Source: Malurus cyaneus samueli (lineage: Eukaryota > Chordata > Aves > Passeriformes > Maluridae). Taken from it: a DNA stretch of 64,000 bases. The DNA lies in contig CM019236.1 of NCBI GenBank assembly GCA_009741485.1, positions 44,014,218 through 44,078,217 of the forward strand, given 5' to 3'. The notes beneath the pieces were generated by a model, which was not told the DNA's origin, searched no databases, and worked only from the letters and a program-made list of their open reading frames with translations. Positions 1 through 13,420 of this stretch are shown here, one piece after another. Numbering within the stretch: position 1 is the stretch's first letter; the number at the start of each line of letters is the position of its first letter. Position numbers and translations under genes: made by a program.

Positions 1-1032
1 CAAGCACGATGGAGACAATTTTTGAGGCTGACTCTCTGGTGAGGAGAAGGGTCTTTCAGCAAAGCAGAAAGTGATGACTATATGCTCAAAACAAGGAGAG
101 GCTGTGCTGGGGAGAGTAACAACGGAGGGAAATGGAAGGAAATTAGGGGAAAGAATATGTCTATGCAAAAAATGGGGCCCTGAAAATGTACAAGAAGTAG
201 CTAGTAAAATGAATACAAGATCTCAACAGGTGACTGACAGAGAGGAAGACCCTTAAAAGTTAACAGTATCAGTAGAAATTCTGAGAAGAGCAGGAGCGAA
301 CTGTGTTACATTTGATTCTGCAGAGAAGCTAATGAGATCTATTAGGCAAGTTATGTGCTTAAGCCTGAAACAAGCTCATAATTCCCAAATACAGAAGCCC
401 GAGAAAAAACTTTGACTTTTTAAAACTGGGATATTCCCAAAGCTCTCCCCAGACATGGTTTGTTTCCAGCAAAGCCAGTTTTGTATAGAGAAAATGCTGG
501 CCACCTCCTAGCTGCCCCTGGAATTGTGATGTTTGCTGACCATTAGTTGAAACAGCTACTGACACTCGTCTGGACCTTTCCAACAGTTAGCCCTAATTTC
601 CTCCTCAGAAACACAAATGATGTGTTTAAACAAGAGTTCAGGACACCAGATTAGGTAAGATTTCCTTTTTCTAGGATTCCCAAGAATGACTAGTGGTGGA
701 TGCTTGCACCCTAGGGCAGGTGTTTGAGCTTGCTCTCTGATGTGGATCTCATTTGTGTTTATCACGGAACTGCTCAAAGCTGTGCTGAGCTAACAGAAGA
801 TGCCCTCTAACTGATTAACGTCCCTGGCTTTCAAGGCCAGTTTTACCATAATATTCAGAAGGTTAAATAGTACTGAGAAAAACAAACTACAGGAACAGCC
901 TCTGCAAGACAGCACATGAAAGAAATTAACTTTTTGGTGAAGAACCCCTTTAGACGAACAAAACTTGAAACCTAGAGAAACAGTTTATATGTAAAGCTTC
1001 TCCACATGTTCTATTGAAATAACCATAATTAC
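1..1032 (-). other. Intron following the first coding exon of purpurin
   Basis: The purpurin exon at 1033-1150 ends at a GT donor (1032-1031, minus strand), so everything to its left here is intron. I looked on the minus strand for the next lipocalin exon, which should encode the GKWYA-type motif and the DPEGLFLQDN-type segment, and did not find it. The remaining exons must lie left of the window. No other gene or repeat is recognisable. Confidence 0.7.
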
Positions 1033-1150
1033 CCTTTTTGGATCAAAATTGTCTTTCACAGAGAAAGACTCCACAGCACAGGTCTGAGCTAGGCTATATT
1101 CAACAGTGTAGAGGACTGAGGCCAGGAAAACATACTGTGCGTATTTCATC
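1033..1150 (-). CDS. RBP4L: Purpurin (RBP4-like retinal lipocalin), first coding exon, partial gene
   Basis: Read on the minus strand, the ATG at 1149-1147 opens 39 codons: a hydrophobic signal peptide (MKYAQYVFLASVLYTVEYSLAQ minus its tail) followed by a mature start containing TCAVESFSVKDNF and DPKR. This closely resembles chicken purpurin and, more distantly, the RBP4 N-terminus. The exon is bounded by a CAG acceptor directly before G-ATG and by an AGG/GTAATT donor. An intron after this Arg matches the RBP4 family layout. Purpurin is a secreted 20-kDa lipocalin of the neural retina that binds retinol and heparan sulfate and promotes photoreceptor adhesion and survival. Only the N-terminal fifth of the protein is in the window. 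RBP4 itself is less likely because the residues match purpurin better. The symbol used is the fish name for the orthologue. Confidence 0.85.
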
Positions 1151-2000
1151 CTGCAAGACAAAAGCGACACGGGGGTTTAGTTCATGCAGTAGTTGAAGAT
1201 AGCTAGTGCTGTTCCCACAGATGCGTTTCCCTAATTTTAAGACTAGTTTCTTCCCCTACAAAGTAGACAGCTAACTCTTCCACTGATACTGAGTCATTGT
1301 GGTGTCTAAATTCAGCCAAAACTGAGCATCAATGGCAATTGCTTTGCAAGAGTATTTTGCTTGCCAGTAGTAGTCATACTGTTAAATGAAAAATAGATAG
1401 AAAATTGAAATGTTTTGAATTTTGTTTTCGCAGAAAGAAAAATCTTCTGTTGAGCTCTGGTAAAGCACTGTACATTGTAAAGATGTGGTTCCTAATTATT
1501 TCACAGTGCATGTCCACTTTGCTTTCAAGCCAGCATGGCCATATTTTTTATCACCAGTTCTCATCACCAAAACAGGCCTTTTCGAGCTGCCTGCTCTAGT
1601 GGCATTATATACCTCGGTACTGGCTGCCCTCTGACCAATCCTCCAGCAAATATGACAAATAATATTAAGTTTTTAGAGGCTTCGTCTGTCATCACAGAGA
1701 AACCACCAGGTGCCTGTGGCTTTATTTGTCTCCTCAGGTATCCCAGCTCACCTATATCCCAGTATATTTGTTCCTCAGAGTTTGGGAAGAGAGCACCTTC
1801 ACGATACATTCTTGCAGAGTTTTTGACCCTGAATACCTGCCCAGATGCCAAGACAAAACAGTTTCCTGATGCTTCTCAGCAGGATCCAAGCTGAGCTTGA
1901 CCCAGAACCCCAACACCCATGAAGCTACTCTGTTCCTAGCTGCATTTCCCTGCTGTAAGGGATGGCAAGTCTGATCCACCTCTGCTGAAGAGAGACCTAC

Positions 2001-2075
2001 CTGCCGGGTGGAGATGTTGGAGATCCTTGAGACTACTCTGCTTCAGTCTTTGGGCTGCAGGTAGCAGGAGAGTTT
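2001..2075 (-). other. RBP4L: Predicted untranslated exon 1 of purpurin
   Basis: The coding exon of purpurin is preceded by a splice acceptor, so an upstream untranslated exon is required. On the minus strand a strong donor (CGGCAG/GTAGGT) ends at 2001, about 100 bases below a TATA-like element at 2108-2100. A transcription start near 2075 would give an exon of roughly 75 bases and an intron of about 850 bases, similar in form to RBP4, which also begins with an untranslated exon. The start point is inferred from the TATA spacing, not seen directly. Confidence 0.45.
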
Positions 2076-2096
2076 TGAGTCAATTGCCCTCCAGCT

Positions 2097-2180
2097 CCCT
2101 TTAAATAAGGAATCTGCAAAGTCACTAATTGGTTATTTTTGCTCGTGTGCCTGAATAAAACACTTAATCTTGGATAATCC
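2097..2180 (-). promoter_or_regulatory. Predicted photoreceptor-type promoter of purpurin
   Basis: Reading toward the gene on the minus strand there are, in order: GGATTATCC (2180-2172, two overlapping inverted CRX/OTX half-sites), AGATTAA (2170-2164, a second CRX-like site), CCAATTAG (2132-2125, resembling the CAATTAG photoreceptor element bound by paired-class homeodomain factors and also containing CCAAT), and TTATTTAAA (2108-2100, TATA-like). The sites lie within 85 bases, at plausible promoter spacing before a good splice donor. The motifs are seen; the function is inferred from purpurin's known photoreceptor expression. Confidence 0.4.
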
Positions 2181-2185
2181 ATTAT

Positions 2186-5100
2186 GTAAAAACCAACTGT
2201 AATCCTCACACTGGTGGGTCTGACTGCTATACTAATACAAACACAGCTTTTACATAATGGAAAAAGCTGCCCAGAAAGCTAATAAATCTGCTGATTTGAT
2301 TGTACCACTGCTTTGTCTCATTGAAGTCTTTCTGCTTCTAAAACATGTTAGGAGAATAAGTGCAGAGCATTAGGTAGAGAAACACTTGGACTGTACACAT
2401 GCATCTGCATAGGCACGTGTTCAAGTTTGACAACTTGAATGGAGCAGGTACACAATTAGCATTTCTGATACCTACATCATCAAATTAAGGTGATCCTTGT
2501 GAGAGTAGTAAGACATGGTGCATTACCTACATGGGGGGAGTGGGACAAAAAGTGCAAAAATGCGAAGTTTTGCCTTCATGTTCACATCATAATCATGGGG
2601 TCCCCAGTTCTCCTGTGCACTGAAACATTTTTATGTACATCCTTCCTAGATAATTTTGTCAACATTTCCAGTTACATAAGCACTGTAACTCTCTCGTTCC
2701 TACTCTTCTTAGTAGCCTTCAATGGGGATGCAACACATCACAAAAAGAAGAGAAGGCAGGAATTGCCAGAAGAGTACTTTTGGCAGCAAACCATGCCTGT
2801 CCTTCTCAAGTGCCCGAAGAACTTCCCCAACTGCAAAGGTCACTCCAGTAGTCTTTCCAGCCAGCTCACCTGGGAGACCTAAGACTTCAGGAATTGCCAG
2901 CACTAGTAGTTATTCCTCACACTGGGTGCTAAGTGCTGGGGAGCTCTGGGCATAACCACTGGGGACAGCCATATTGTTCTATAGAGTAATCCCAGGAAGT
3001 TGTGAATCTTTTGGTTCTGATCCAACAATCTGGACTTCCAGAGTAAGGCTAAAGCTTTTTGGGTGTTTTGGGCTGTCTGCAGTGATCACTTACCATCTCC
3101 TGCCCAGGAATTCCTGAACGGAAGCGCACAACTTTGCCCTATAGATGGTGTGAACTGTGTTGCTTTCCAGGCAGCTGCTTTAGGGCTGCTCATTGCCTGG
3201 GAAAGGCTGTCCTCACTTGCTGCCAGAGGAAACTTTGATTTGGCCTCTGTGCAGCTTCCCTTTAGGCTTTAGAGGGAGGCAGTGGTACATTGCATTCAGT
3301 ACAGTGACTGAACATACCCTGTTTGTGCCATCTGTGTGGGTCCAGAGTCAGCCTGGGCAGGTCTGCAAGGAAATGAGCTGATGGTCACTGGAACTGCTTG
3401 GCTGCTTGGGGAATCACATAAAAACTAACTCCTGAAACTGCACTTCAGGGCTAGCTCCCCACTAGATTTTGGGGGGACTGACACTGAGTATGAGTGCAGA
3501 AGTGCGCTCTTCCACCCTGACATAGGGATTTGACAGAAGACAACCTGCAGTGTTTTCTGTAAATTAGAAGGCTTCCAAACACTTATCACTTCATCTGTTT
3601 CCAACAAAACAGATTAGTTTATGTCCATGTGAGACATAAGTGACACTCGAAGCCATGCTTAGATGACCACTTAATCCCCTGGGGATTAGACACATGCTAA
3701 TAATAGCTAATCACAGCACAAGATTTTGGTTGGTGAGCATAACATCTGTCACTGCATTATTTGCTGTTTGGAGCAAGAAGAAAACAAAATCAAATTTACC
3801 TTCAGTTTTGCAGTATTAGGGTCATTTGTGCTGAGAACAAAAACAAGAAAGGGAGGAATCAAAGCATTCAAACATATTCCTAGGCTTGTTGAATCTGATG
3901 TAACATAAACTAGGATTTATGAGAACAAAGATGCCCTACTCAGTTTGGATGTCAATGAAGGCACCCAAGAGCCTGGTCCAGACTTGCTCATCAAAACTGC
4001 CTGGTTTTCAGTGAAGGGGTGCCCTGACCACTGAGTGTACTGAACTCAGCAGCAGTAGTTTTGAATTTCCTTCCCCAGCAAGTCCCCCTCCTTTTGCCTT
4101 ATCATAAGAATAAGCACTGGACAGACTGCTCTGGGAATTACTGTGATTGCGCTGCCATCTCAGATTTAGTAACATGTGCTGCCATCGGCAGCCAACAGCA
4201 CAGGATGAGAGCTCTAAATACGCTCCTGCATCACGCTTTAAGTTCCCTGCTGTCCTGCAGTGATCAGGTTGTGGGTTTGTTTGCTGAGGCACTGGAGAAC
4301 AGCTACATGTACAGGCATTCTGAGCTGCCCCGGACAGACACTGCAGAGATTGTTGCACCGTGAGTCCTGGGGATTTCATGCTCTAGTTTAGATACAATTT
4401 GTGCTGTTAAAGGTGCCAGGCTACTTTTCAGGGATGTCACACCCTTTTGCTTGCATTGCTGAGAGGACACTGATGGTCTGCTCTGCTCCTTTGCCAGGGC
4501 AGGAGGCAGGAGAAATAAGGCTTCCCTGTAGTGGGACACCACAAGAAGGCTGTGGGCATGGAGATTTTCAGTTTCCATGACTTCTCAGAAACACTGATTT
4601 TTTCCAAGGAAGCGAGTGGCACAATCGAGAAGAAAAGGAAATCATTTGGAGTTTGTTCTCCTGTGGTTCAAGGGCAAGGTTCTTGGGTGTGTTGGTAATT
4701 AGATAAAAAAGGCATCATAAATCACTGCCTTAGGACTTTCAAGGCAATATTCAAATACTTCGCAGTTTTAAATGAGAGGAACTGAAGGGCACCTTTCCCT
4801 TCTGAAAAAAAGTAGTGTGATTACTAAATGTATTGACTGTCAACTGGCAGAGCTGGCCCTCGCACGCTCCCATGCACATCTCAGATAAAGGCACACACGT
4901 GTCACCCTGTTTGCAAGTGAAGGAGGGGTCTGCTCAAAACGAGAGAAGTTGAGAAGCCTCAGCCTCTCTGCCACAGTGGGCAGTGAGCCTGGAGGGAACA
5001 GTATTCTCAGAGCCATTGACAAGAGCTTGCCAGAGAAATTAAGTTGCAGCTTCTCTCCCAAACTCTTCAGCATCTTGCTGCCATGGTAGAGCAGGGTGAA

Positions 5101-5244
5101 TGCAGAGCTGGCTAAAATCTCTCCTTCAGTGGGATTTTAACACACAATGATCTGCTGGACAGAGAAGCACATGGGGTTTTGTATCATCTCCTGGTTTCTG
5201 AACAGGTATGGATGGTACACCCTGGTGTGTAAGATGTTGCAGAT
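2186..5244. other. Intergenic DNA between purpurin and the duplicated PDE6B segment
   Basis: No exon with both a recognisable product and splice sites was found on either strand. Short open frames are scattered through it, none with a family resemblance I can name. It is single-copy within the window and ends where the duplicated segment begins. It may hold further regulatory DNA shared by the two divergent retinal genes. Confidence 0.5.
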
Positions 5245-8200
5245 TGAACCGTGCGCTGCTGGATTTCCTCTCCAGTGCATGACAGTTTCACAAATGGCCT
5301 GTTGCTAATCTCTACCAAAAGACCATTCAGGCCTGAGGCAATCTCACAAAAAAGAGACCTTTTTTGGCCATCGGATAAAAAGATGGACTTTCTGTTTGTT
5401 GTTTTCTAGTATTTACTATAAGGCATACTGTGAACATACTTATATACCTATACAATATTTACTACTGCTAAACGGATCCATCTCCAGCCATTCACGTTTA
5501 TTCATTTTACTTGCAGCATTTGTTTAAAGATGCAATATTTGCCTTTTTCATGCCAAGCTGTCAGGTCCTGGAGGGCAGAGACCAGGAAGACTGGAGAGTC
5601 TGCCATTTCATTGTGGACAAGGAGGGTGGCATCTGCAAATAGGAAAGGAACTCTGTTCTCTGGAGGTAAGGTATTTACACTTGAAAAGATCCTTGATACC
5701 TCTGTATGGCCTGATCCTTTTCTTGTCCTGGGGCAAGACAGACGGGAGGAAGGAAATTGTTTTCTTCAGGCAGCGGTAGCCTCTCCCACATTTTGCAACC
5801 AGGTAACAGACTAGAGTTAGTTTAATCCGTGGGGTAATTCCCAGGATGGCTTCCAAAAACCAGGAGGCACAGAAGTGAGTATCCCTGAAAGTACAAACCG
5901 TGCATGTGGTATTCTGAGTCTCTTTCCTTTCCTGTTCACGCAACAGAAGCAGTTTAACTCAAAAAATGCAGGAATAAATCTACAGGCTCTAACTGGTAGC
6001 AAAGTGTGATGTAACGGGAGGCTGTTACAGACAGTAAATTCTGCCTCCAGATTATTGCACCAGATTACTCCAGTGGGATATATACAGCTCCTTACGTAGA
6101 GTGCATCTCAAGGTGCTTTACCAAAGTGATACTGCTGGCACAGAGCTTGAGTAGTTATGGATAAGCCAGGATGTCCATTCCGGCCCTGACGATGGATTTA
6201 AAAGCTAAAACCAGAAGCACAAATTACAAAAGCCAAGGAAATCTGTAGGTGCATGCAATCAAAAGCCATTGGCCGGGCACCTGGCCTTAGCAGGTGTTAG
6301 AGGAGGCAGTTTCCATGCACAACACAAGGTGCAGGGAGGGAAGGTTTAGGTCAGAGCCCCTTTCTGCACTCCAGAGGGAGGGCAGCTGTAAACACAAGGC
6401 TGATTAGTGAGTCGCAGGGCTAGAGAACAAGCAGAGGCTTTCACATGCAACTGCACTTCAGCTTTCCATTCCTGCTTCTTCTCCAGGAGAAATGGATGGA
6501 AGTATGAAGCTTGGGAAAAGAGAGGAATTTTCTGAGCTGTCAGAAATGATCAAATTTTTTTTTTTTTTTTTATTGAGGTTTTTTTTTTTTGTTTGTTTTC
6601 CACTTTAAGCAGCTGATCTCTAAAGCTGCAAGTCATGAGTGTAAGTCTTTCACAGATAGGAAAGTTAACTTTTTCACCAGGATATGCTTCTCATCACTTA
6701 CACAGGAAAATCTATTTATTTTACAGAAAAGCCCAGAGGTTCCAGTCAAATCTCAGAGCACCTCTGTGTTACCACCTGTAAATTTACAACTGGAATACTC
6801 AACCTGAAGATCAAGCTTACATTTGCTACAGACTGAGCAACAAGCTGGAAACACTGAAAATTACAATGCTTCCTCCACAAGAGAGGCCCATTGAAAACAC
6901 CATCACTGCTGTAAACTCTGCTACAGGAATGGACATCAAACATCCCTCGCCCACAAGGAGCGAAGAGGAGGCAGGCCACGGAGTGCCCGAACATCATCAG
7001 AACCTCTGCAGGACTCTGTGCAGTTCTGTGCCTGTAGAGAGGGAGATATGGCCACTCCTGGTCAGGCCAGTGAAGTTCCTGGTCTCTGGAATATGAGTGC
7101 TTGCTTCCTCTTTGACTCAGCCTTATGTCTGCCAATGCTGCAAACCTCTTTATTCCGTTCTGACATGGGCACTGAGAATACACAGACACTCCCAGCTTCT
7201 TCTTGTGATTTTCTGGCTTGAATTCTTCTTGCCCATGGTGGCTTGTTCCCACCCTTCTGGTTCCATAGCATTTTGTTGACTCAGTACCCCTTTTCAATTC
7301 CTCATTACTTGCTCTCCCATTACTCTTGACATTAGAATAATTTTCTCTGTTCCTCTTCTTTTCTACTAAACAGTCTTGCTCTTTGCCTTCTCCAGTTGTG
7401 GTCATGTTTCTCACAAATCGCTTGTCTGTGATGTTGTCCTTTTTTTTTTTTTCCTCTTGGGAAGAAACTGGGGAAGGAGTATGTTGTGCACAAGGGGAGT
7501 ATGCACATGGCTTTGTTTGGGGGGTGTTTGTAGATCTTTGTAGTCCTTCAGCTTCACAGAACACTTGGTGAATGAAGTAATCTTCTTATTCAGGGTTCAG
7601 TGATTTGTGCTAAGAGCTTTCGATACAATCTGTCAATTGAAACATAACAAACTCAAGTAGACTAGAGCAGAAATTGCCACTGCTACTGTACGGTAATATT
7701 TTTTAACAGAGCCATCTCTCCATAAAATTAAGAGTAAGAGAAGCTGTGCGTATTTACAGCATATACAAGGAGGAGGAAGTCAAGAAGACACAGGCTCAGG
7801 TACATTTTCAGTCTTCTGGCATGGTAGAGATGCATTTCCTAGTAAATATCTCCCTGAAAAGTAACAATCAGACCTGACAGACCCCAAAACTGACCCGTGT
7901 GCTTTCAGAAACCCACATTCTTTCTACAAGAACCATTCAGGCAGAAATCTCTGACTGATTCCTGCAATTCACCAATGCAATACAAAACCTCATATCCTAA
8001 TTTTAAGGTAATTCTCAAAAAAAGTTAACAAGCTGATGGCTGATGTTCCTTTTCGTGACAAGATGGGGAGTCAACATTCTGGCCAAAATGCAAGCATATG
8101 ACCAAATGCTGACCCTTTAAAGCTGGACTGCCAGCAGCACACTTTCTCCTTGCACAACAGTGCAAGGGATTAATATGTTATTACAAGTATTTCATTATCT

Positions 8201-11200
8201 TTCTACAACTCAGGTATCAACTGTCCTGCCAGCAAGGAAACACAGCTCTAGCATGACCAGCTATTGCTCACCTGTGTTTTCTGCAGCCCTGGAGCCTGCT
8301 GCTGTGCTCGATGCGGAATGGCGTTCCTGTGTGACAGATTGCCTTAAAACAAGCATGTGTCTCCAGTTGTGACTCCGCCAGCTAGGGGCAGGACCCTGTG
8401 CTTGCCCAGGCTGGGGGAGGTTCACCTGCCCCTGAGGTCCTGATGAAGGGTATCCTGGCCTCTGCTCCCCAACTTGGTGCTGTCCCAGGCTGGCCCAAGT
8501 GCTTTATCCTCCAACCCAACCAGCTTGACTTGTGTGGCCAGGGAGGCTGTCAGTCCCACTCATCGGCATGGTTGCTGGGACCACAGGCAGGAGTGGGGCC
8601 CAGCAGAGTCTGGGCGAGATCCCAGGTGCACAGCTGTGCTGTGGTGGCATCAAAATGTCATGAACAGCCACAGAGGGCAAGGTGGGGAGGATGCTGAGCA
8701 AGAGCATAAGGTTTTGCACGCCAGCTCTCTTGTGTAAGTGACAATCCATGGCAGCTGAAGGAGTGGGCCAGACTTTGGGGAGCAGAAGAAGACCCAGGAG
8801 GGGTGAAGAACATAGCCCTGATCCTCACTGGGCTCCCATGGCTGCAGGCAGGAAAGCTTTTTCTTGAGAAACGCAGGTGGCATGAGAATATACGCGTAAA
8901 TCAGATAAGCTGCAATCTCGTTATGCAACAGACGAGTGGGTCAGAAAGGTTGGAGTATGGCTGTCAGTACAGCGCCCGTAAGGATAATGTCTAATCACAT
9001 TAGTACTGGCAGCTCCTCCACACCTTTGGCAGGGGGCACAACAATGTTCCCTGGAGAGAGGAGTACGAGGAATCTCAGACCCAAACACTCCAGTGCTTCC
9101 CATTCCTCTTTCTGCTTCCCAGGTCAGGTCTGCACCCCCTGCTTCGGACACAGTCCCATAAACAGCCCTGACAGTACTGCTGCTCCTGCACAGGATGTTT
9201 TGCACCACAACAGCCAGGAGATTTTATCCACAAATTTTCAGTAGTTTTCATCCTATACTAGGGAGACACTGCCAAGTCCATTGTTGGGTTGTTGGAGGGA
9301 GAGAAATTTTATCCCGCACAATCCCAACTACCAGCCAAGCCTTTGGGGCAGCTTAAACACTTGAGATTTCCCACTGGAGCACAGTTTGAGTGACATCCAC
9401 GTCCAACAACAGCACAGCAGAGGTCCAATGCCAACTCTGCATTTGGATTTAAAGCCATTGAAAACAAGTTTGTGCAACACACGTGTTCAGACATTACTAC
9501 GCTGTGTGACAGTCTAGTGCAACTTTCCTAAAATAGAAGCCTCATCCTCCTCCAAAATCCTCCATTGTCTGCCTAAGTCCATTCAAAGAACATTATCCTA
9601 TTGCAATTTACATTGTATCCCCCTCATTTCACACGTTATGGCAGCAATGGCTTCCATGCTGGGTATTCCTGAAGGCTTAGGATACTCACTCACACTTTTT
9701 TGCACCATACTTTTAATTCTGGGTATGTCAGCACACACAAGGGGCTGCTGCTGCTCTGGTTCCTGCCAACTCCATTTGCAACTCCTTCCATATTCCCCTT
9801 GTTAAGAGAAAATCTTCATGTTTAATTTCAAGCCCTGAGTGCAGAAGCAGGAACTGAGCTTGGATCTTTTTGTGTTTGGAGCCTCCAGTATTGCTACTGG
9901 ACCCTGTTTGTTTTCCTTACAAATGTTTTGAAACAAAAATGTTTATCTTGAACTGAGCATAACTTTTCATACCAGGCAAAATGTGAATATCTGGAAGGTT
10001 TGGGATCCACTAAGTGGATCCAAAGAGTGCTAATTTCAATTCAGTATGGTATTTCACTTTTTTCAATTTTTTAACTCCCAAAGCACAACTGGAAAGAACA
10101 TGCAATATTCTCATAACCCCTAATGCATACCAAAACCATTTTTTTTTTTTTTTTTTGTCAGGAAAACACCAAAATGTTAAAGCAGCCAAGGACCTTCTGC
10201 TCAGACACAGGGACTCTAAGTACACCCTCCAACTTAATCATCCGTCCTGTGCTATCCACTTCAAAAAAGTCTGATTCCTGGACATTGAAACTTTTTGAGA
10301 AGTGGCTATGAGCTCCCAGGAGACTTCTCTCCTTCCACGAATCTGACTTCGTAAAGAGGATCAATGGATGGTAAAAAGGATGCCACAGCACACTTGATTG
10401 TAAGAAGGGAACTTCACTTCAGACTTTCTTCAAAAGCTTTGGGATACAGAATTTAAAATGTGTTAGTCCCCTGGAAAGACTTCTAACTGGTTTCACTTAC
10501 CCTTTTTCCTCCCTATCACTGTGGGATGAAAAGGCTTCTATTTTACCATGGCTGGAAGGCTCAGATTGCTGCTAAAGGACAGACATTGGAAGGCAGAAGG
10601 TGTCCTCCAGCTTTCCTTGTGTTAATCATAATAAAATATCCATCTGAGAGTATTACACAGCTGCAAATGAAGATTTTACTGGTGTACAGCAAGTGTTCCT
10701 TGCACACAACTGGCCTGGCAGGAAGGCTGAGCACAAAACGGTTATGTTTCCCTCCAGCTCTAAGACCTTATGTCTGTATTGGTTCCAGCAGGCTGGTACC
10801 ATTACTGTGCCATGTGTCATTACATCTCTTCAGATTGGAAGTGTTCACTGGGAAAAATGATGGCATCTCCTCTAGGCGTGTCTAAGATAAGGTGAGAGCA
10901 ATCTCTTCCCACTGTTTTGGAAGCCTTGTCTCTGCAGGTTAAAAACTACCATGCTATATGATTATGGAGAGCAGACTGTTCCTTTTGTTTTAGCTGTAAT
11001 CTTTAATACAATTGGGGACTGTTTTGTTAGGAAAGAGATGACTCAAAAAGGACTTGGGAAACCTCAGTCTTTCCTCAAAGGTCACATTTCCCCGCTGTAT
11101 TCCAAGTGCGACATCTTTCCAAACAACTTGGCATAATCTGTTTATGTGAAAGAAGGTTTATCCTAATGGATGGATATGCACCTTTCTGGAAGTCTCGACA

Positions 11201-13057
11201 CACGTGCAGCCTCTGTTAAGCTGAGATTGGTCACCCTGGTGAATTCACCAGGTGACAGTCTCACATCAGCAGGATTTCCATGCACTTGGTGCATCCTATC
11301 CCCTAGTCCTGAACAACCTGTCTGCAATTTATTTTTAGGACAGCCAAACACATTTACAGACACCTGACCATGGCTCACTCACTGGCTTAATATTTTTCCA
11401 CCCATAGTGGAAATACTGAGATGTTCTACACCGGTTATTAGGCTCCACAGAGAATCCTAGCCAAGAAATTCCACATTACATTAGCAAGCCACTACATCTC
11501 TTCATCTTTCAAACAAATCCGCCTCCACCTTTCAGCTGTCTCATCTAAGCCTCGCCTTATAAGACAAAATATTTTGTGTAATTTTCTCATTAGTTAAGAG
11601 TTGTTAAAGACAGCCATTACTTTCTTTCTGTCCACAGACTTCTGACTGTGCCCTGGAGGGAAATTGCTGTACAACACAGTTTTCTCCACACAAAACCAAC
11701 TGGCTGCTATTTGTCTCCCATGATTATGCACATGAACAGCTGTGTTTCTGCACTTTCTTAGAAGCCAAACATTAAATGGTCTGTTTTAGAAATTCTCCAG
11801 TTCTTTCTTTCCCTATTTTGCTGAAAGAATCATTAAATTTACTTTTTCCAAGAGTAGGTCCTCCATTAGTTGTCAGAAAAGGTCATTAAGGTGTTAGCAG
11901 TTACTTTACACAACTCTTTAAGAATCTTCACCCCTTGAGTACTTGAGATTCTTGCTCTTTCTTATATAATAAACAGAAAATTTCATTACCTTTCATGCTC
12001 CTAATTTACCTCATATTCAATCTTGACTTCTGTGACTTTTCATTTTCACTTGTTTGTGGTATTTTTTGCACACATCTTCATGATTTCCCCACACTTACTC
12101 ACTTCTTGCCCATTTTTCTCCTGTTCAAGATTAACAAGAACACATAATTTACAAAATGGCCTGTTTTTTTCTCGGTTTGAAACTTTCATTTCAGGTTTTC
12201 ACTCTCCTAAACTGTCTCCACTTTGTTTCTCAGCTATTTCTTTCTGTTGCCTCCAGTCAAAACCAAAGATTTCTTATTTCTCTTCTGGCGCTTTGTACCC
12301 AGAAAACTGCTGCAAACAGAAACCTTGCTGAGCAGCCTGCAACCTGAAGTGTGCCATGCCTGTGGATGTTTGACAACTAAAATTCTTATTGCCAACGCCC
12401 TGTGCCTGGATAGTGTGCATGTTGCTCACAAAAGGCTTCTGGAGAAACCTTCACCATTCCAGCTCTCAGCAGGTCTTGTCCTTCTGCTAGAATGATGGTT
12501 ATGGAAGGCATGAGGCACATCACACCTTGTCCAAGTCTTCTTGAGCAGTAATTCTATTTTAATATCCTGACTGTGAGAAGTACCAGAATGAGCCTACTTC
12601 CCTCGGCATCCAATTCACATTTGGGCTGGATTGAACGGCTCTGGCAGCAGTGACAAATCATAAGACACAGACAACCTTAGTCCTCAGGCAGGTGAGCTTC
12701 TCACTCTCCAGCAATGTGGCAGGGGGTTTACCTTTGTTCCCAGTAATGAAAACTCCTGTGCATTGTTTTATTCTTCTGAGAGTGATAGTTTGTGGCACTT
12801 GTCTTCTAGTATCACACTGACCCTCACTGCTGTTTGCAGCATTGATACCACTAACATTCTGTCTATCAGCCTAATATCTTTCCTCTTCTCCATTGATAGT
12901 GATGAGGGAAATATTTCTATTTTTTGGTTGCTTGGGTTTGGGCTTTTTTGCGTTTTTTTTTTTTTTTTTTTGTTTGTTTGTTTGTCTAGGAGTTCATGTT
13001 TCCCAGAGCACTCAATTCAGCAAGCAGCACGACGTCTCCAGTTCCTTCCAAAAGGCT

Positions 13058-13420
13058 TAATAACGACTATAAATTATTTATGCGATTAAGAGAGAAATAA
13101 GAAAAAAGATATATCAGTACTGATAGTTGGTGACTTATCAAATAGAGAACAAACCTAAGCACTAGAGCCGGCTGATAACTGCTTGAGTGAGATAAGTCTC
13201 AGAAGCAAGGTTCCACAGATAAATAACTATAAAACAAAAGAGGAGATAACGGTCCAGCTTTTGCCTAGCTGGCTCTATGATTAATGAAAGAGAAATAACT
13301 CCCCGTGCATCCTGCCCGCGGCGCACGAATGATCGCTCCTGTTGCAGCTTAGCTCCGCGTCCCTTCATTCGTTTAAGGCTATTCATGTGCGCCCTCCTGT
13401 GCTTCGCCGGAGTTCAGTGT
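13058..13420. other. Block in the left copy that does not align to the right copy
   Basis: The flanks at 13014-13057 and 13421 onward match 26710-26764 and 27177 onward. The ~363 bases between them show no similarity that I can see to the ~412 bases at 26765-27176 in either orientation. The block has a CpG-rich stretch around 13310-13400, unlike its AT-rich neighbours. It sits just upstream of the damaged exon 1, where the PDE6B promoter would be. It could be a diverged haplotype, an insertion with deletion, or junk sequence from noisy reads. Confidence 0.6.

Noticed and set aside
1535..1894. Overlapping plus- and minus-strand open frames of 95-119 codons
   Set aside because: They overlap one another in intron 1 of purpurin, with no recognisable domain and no splice-site support.
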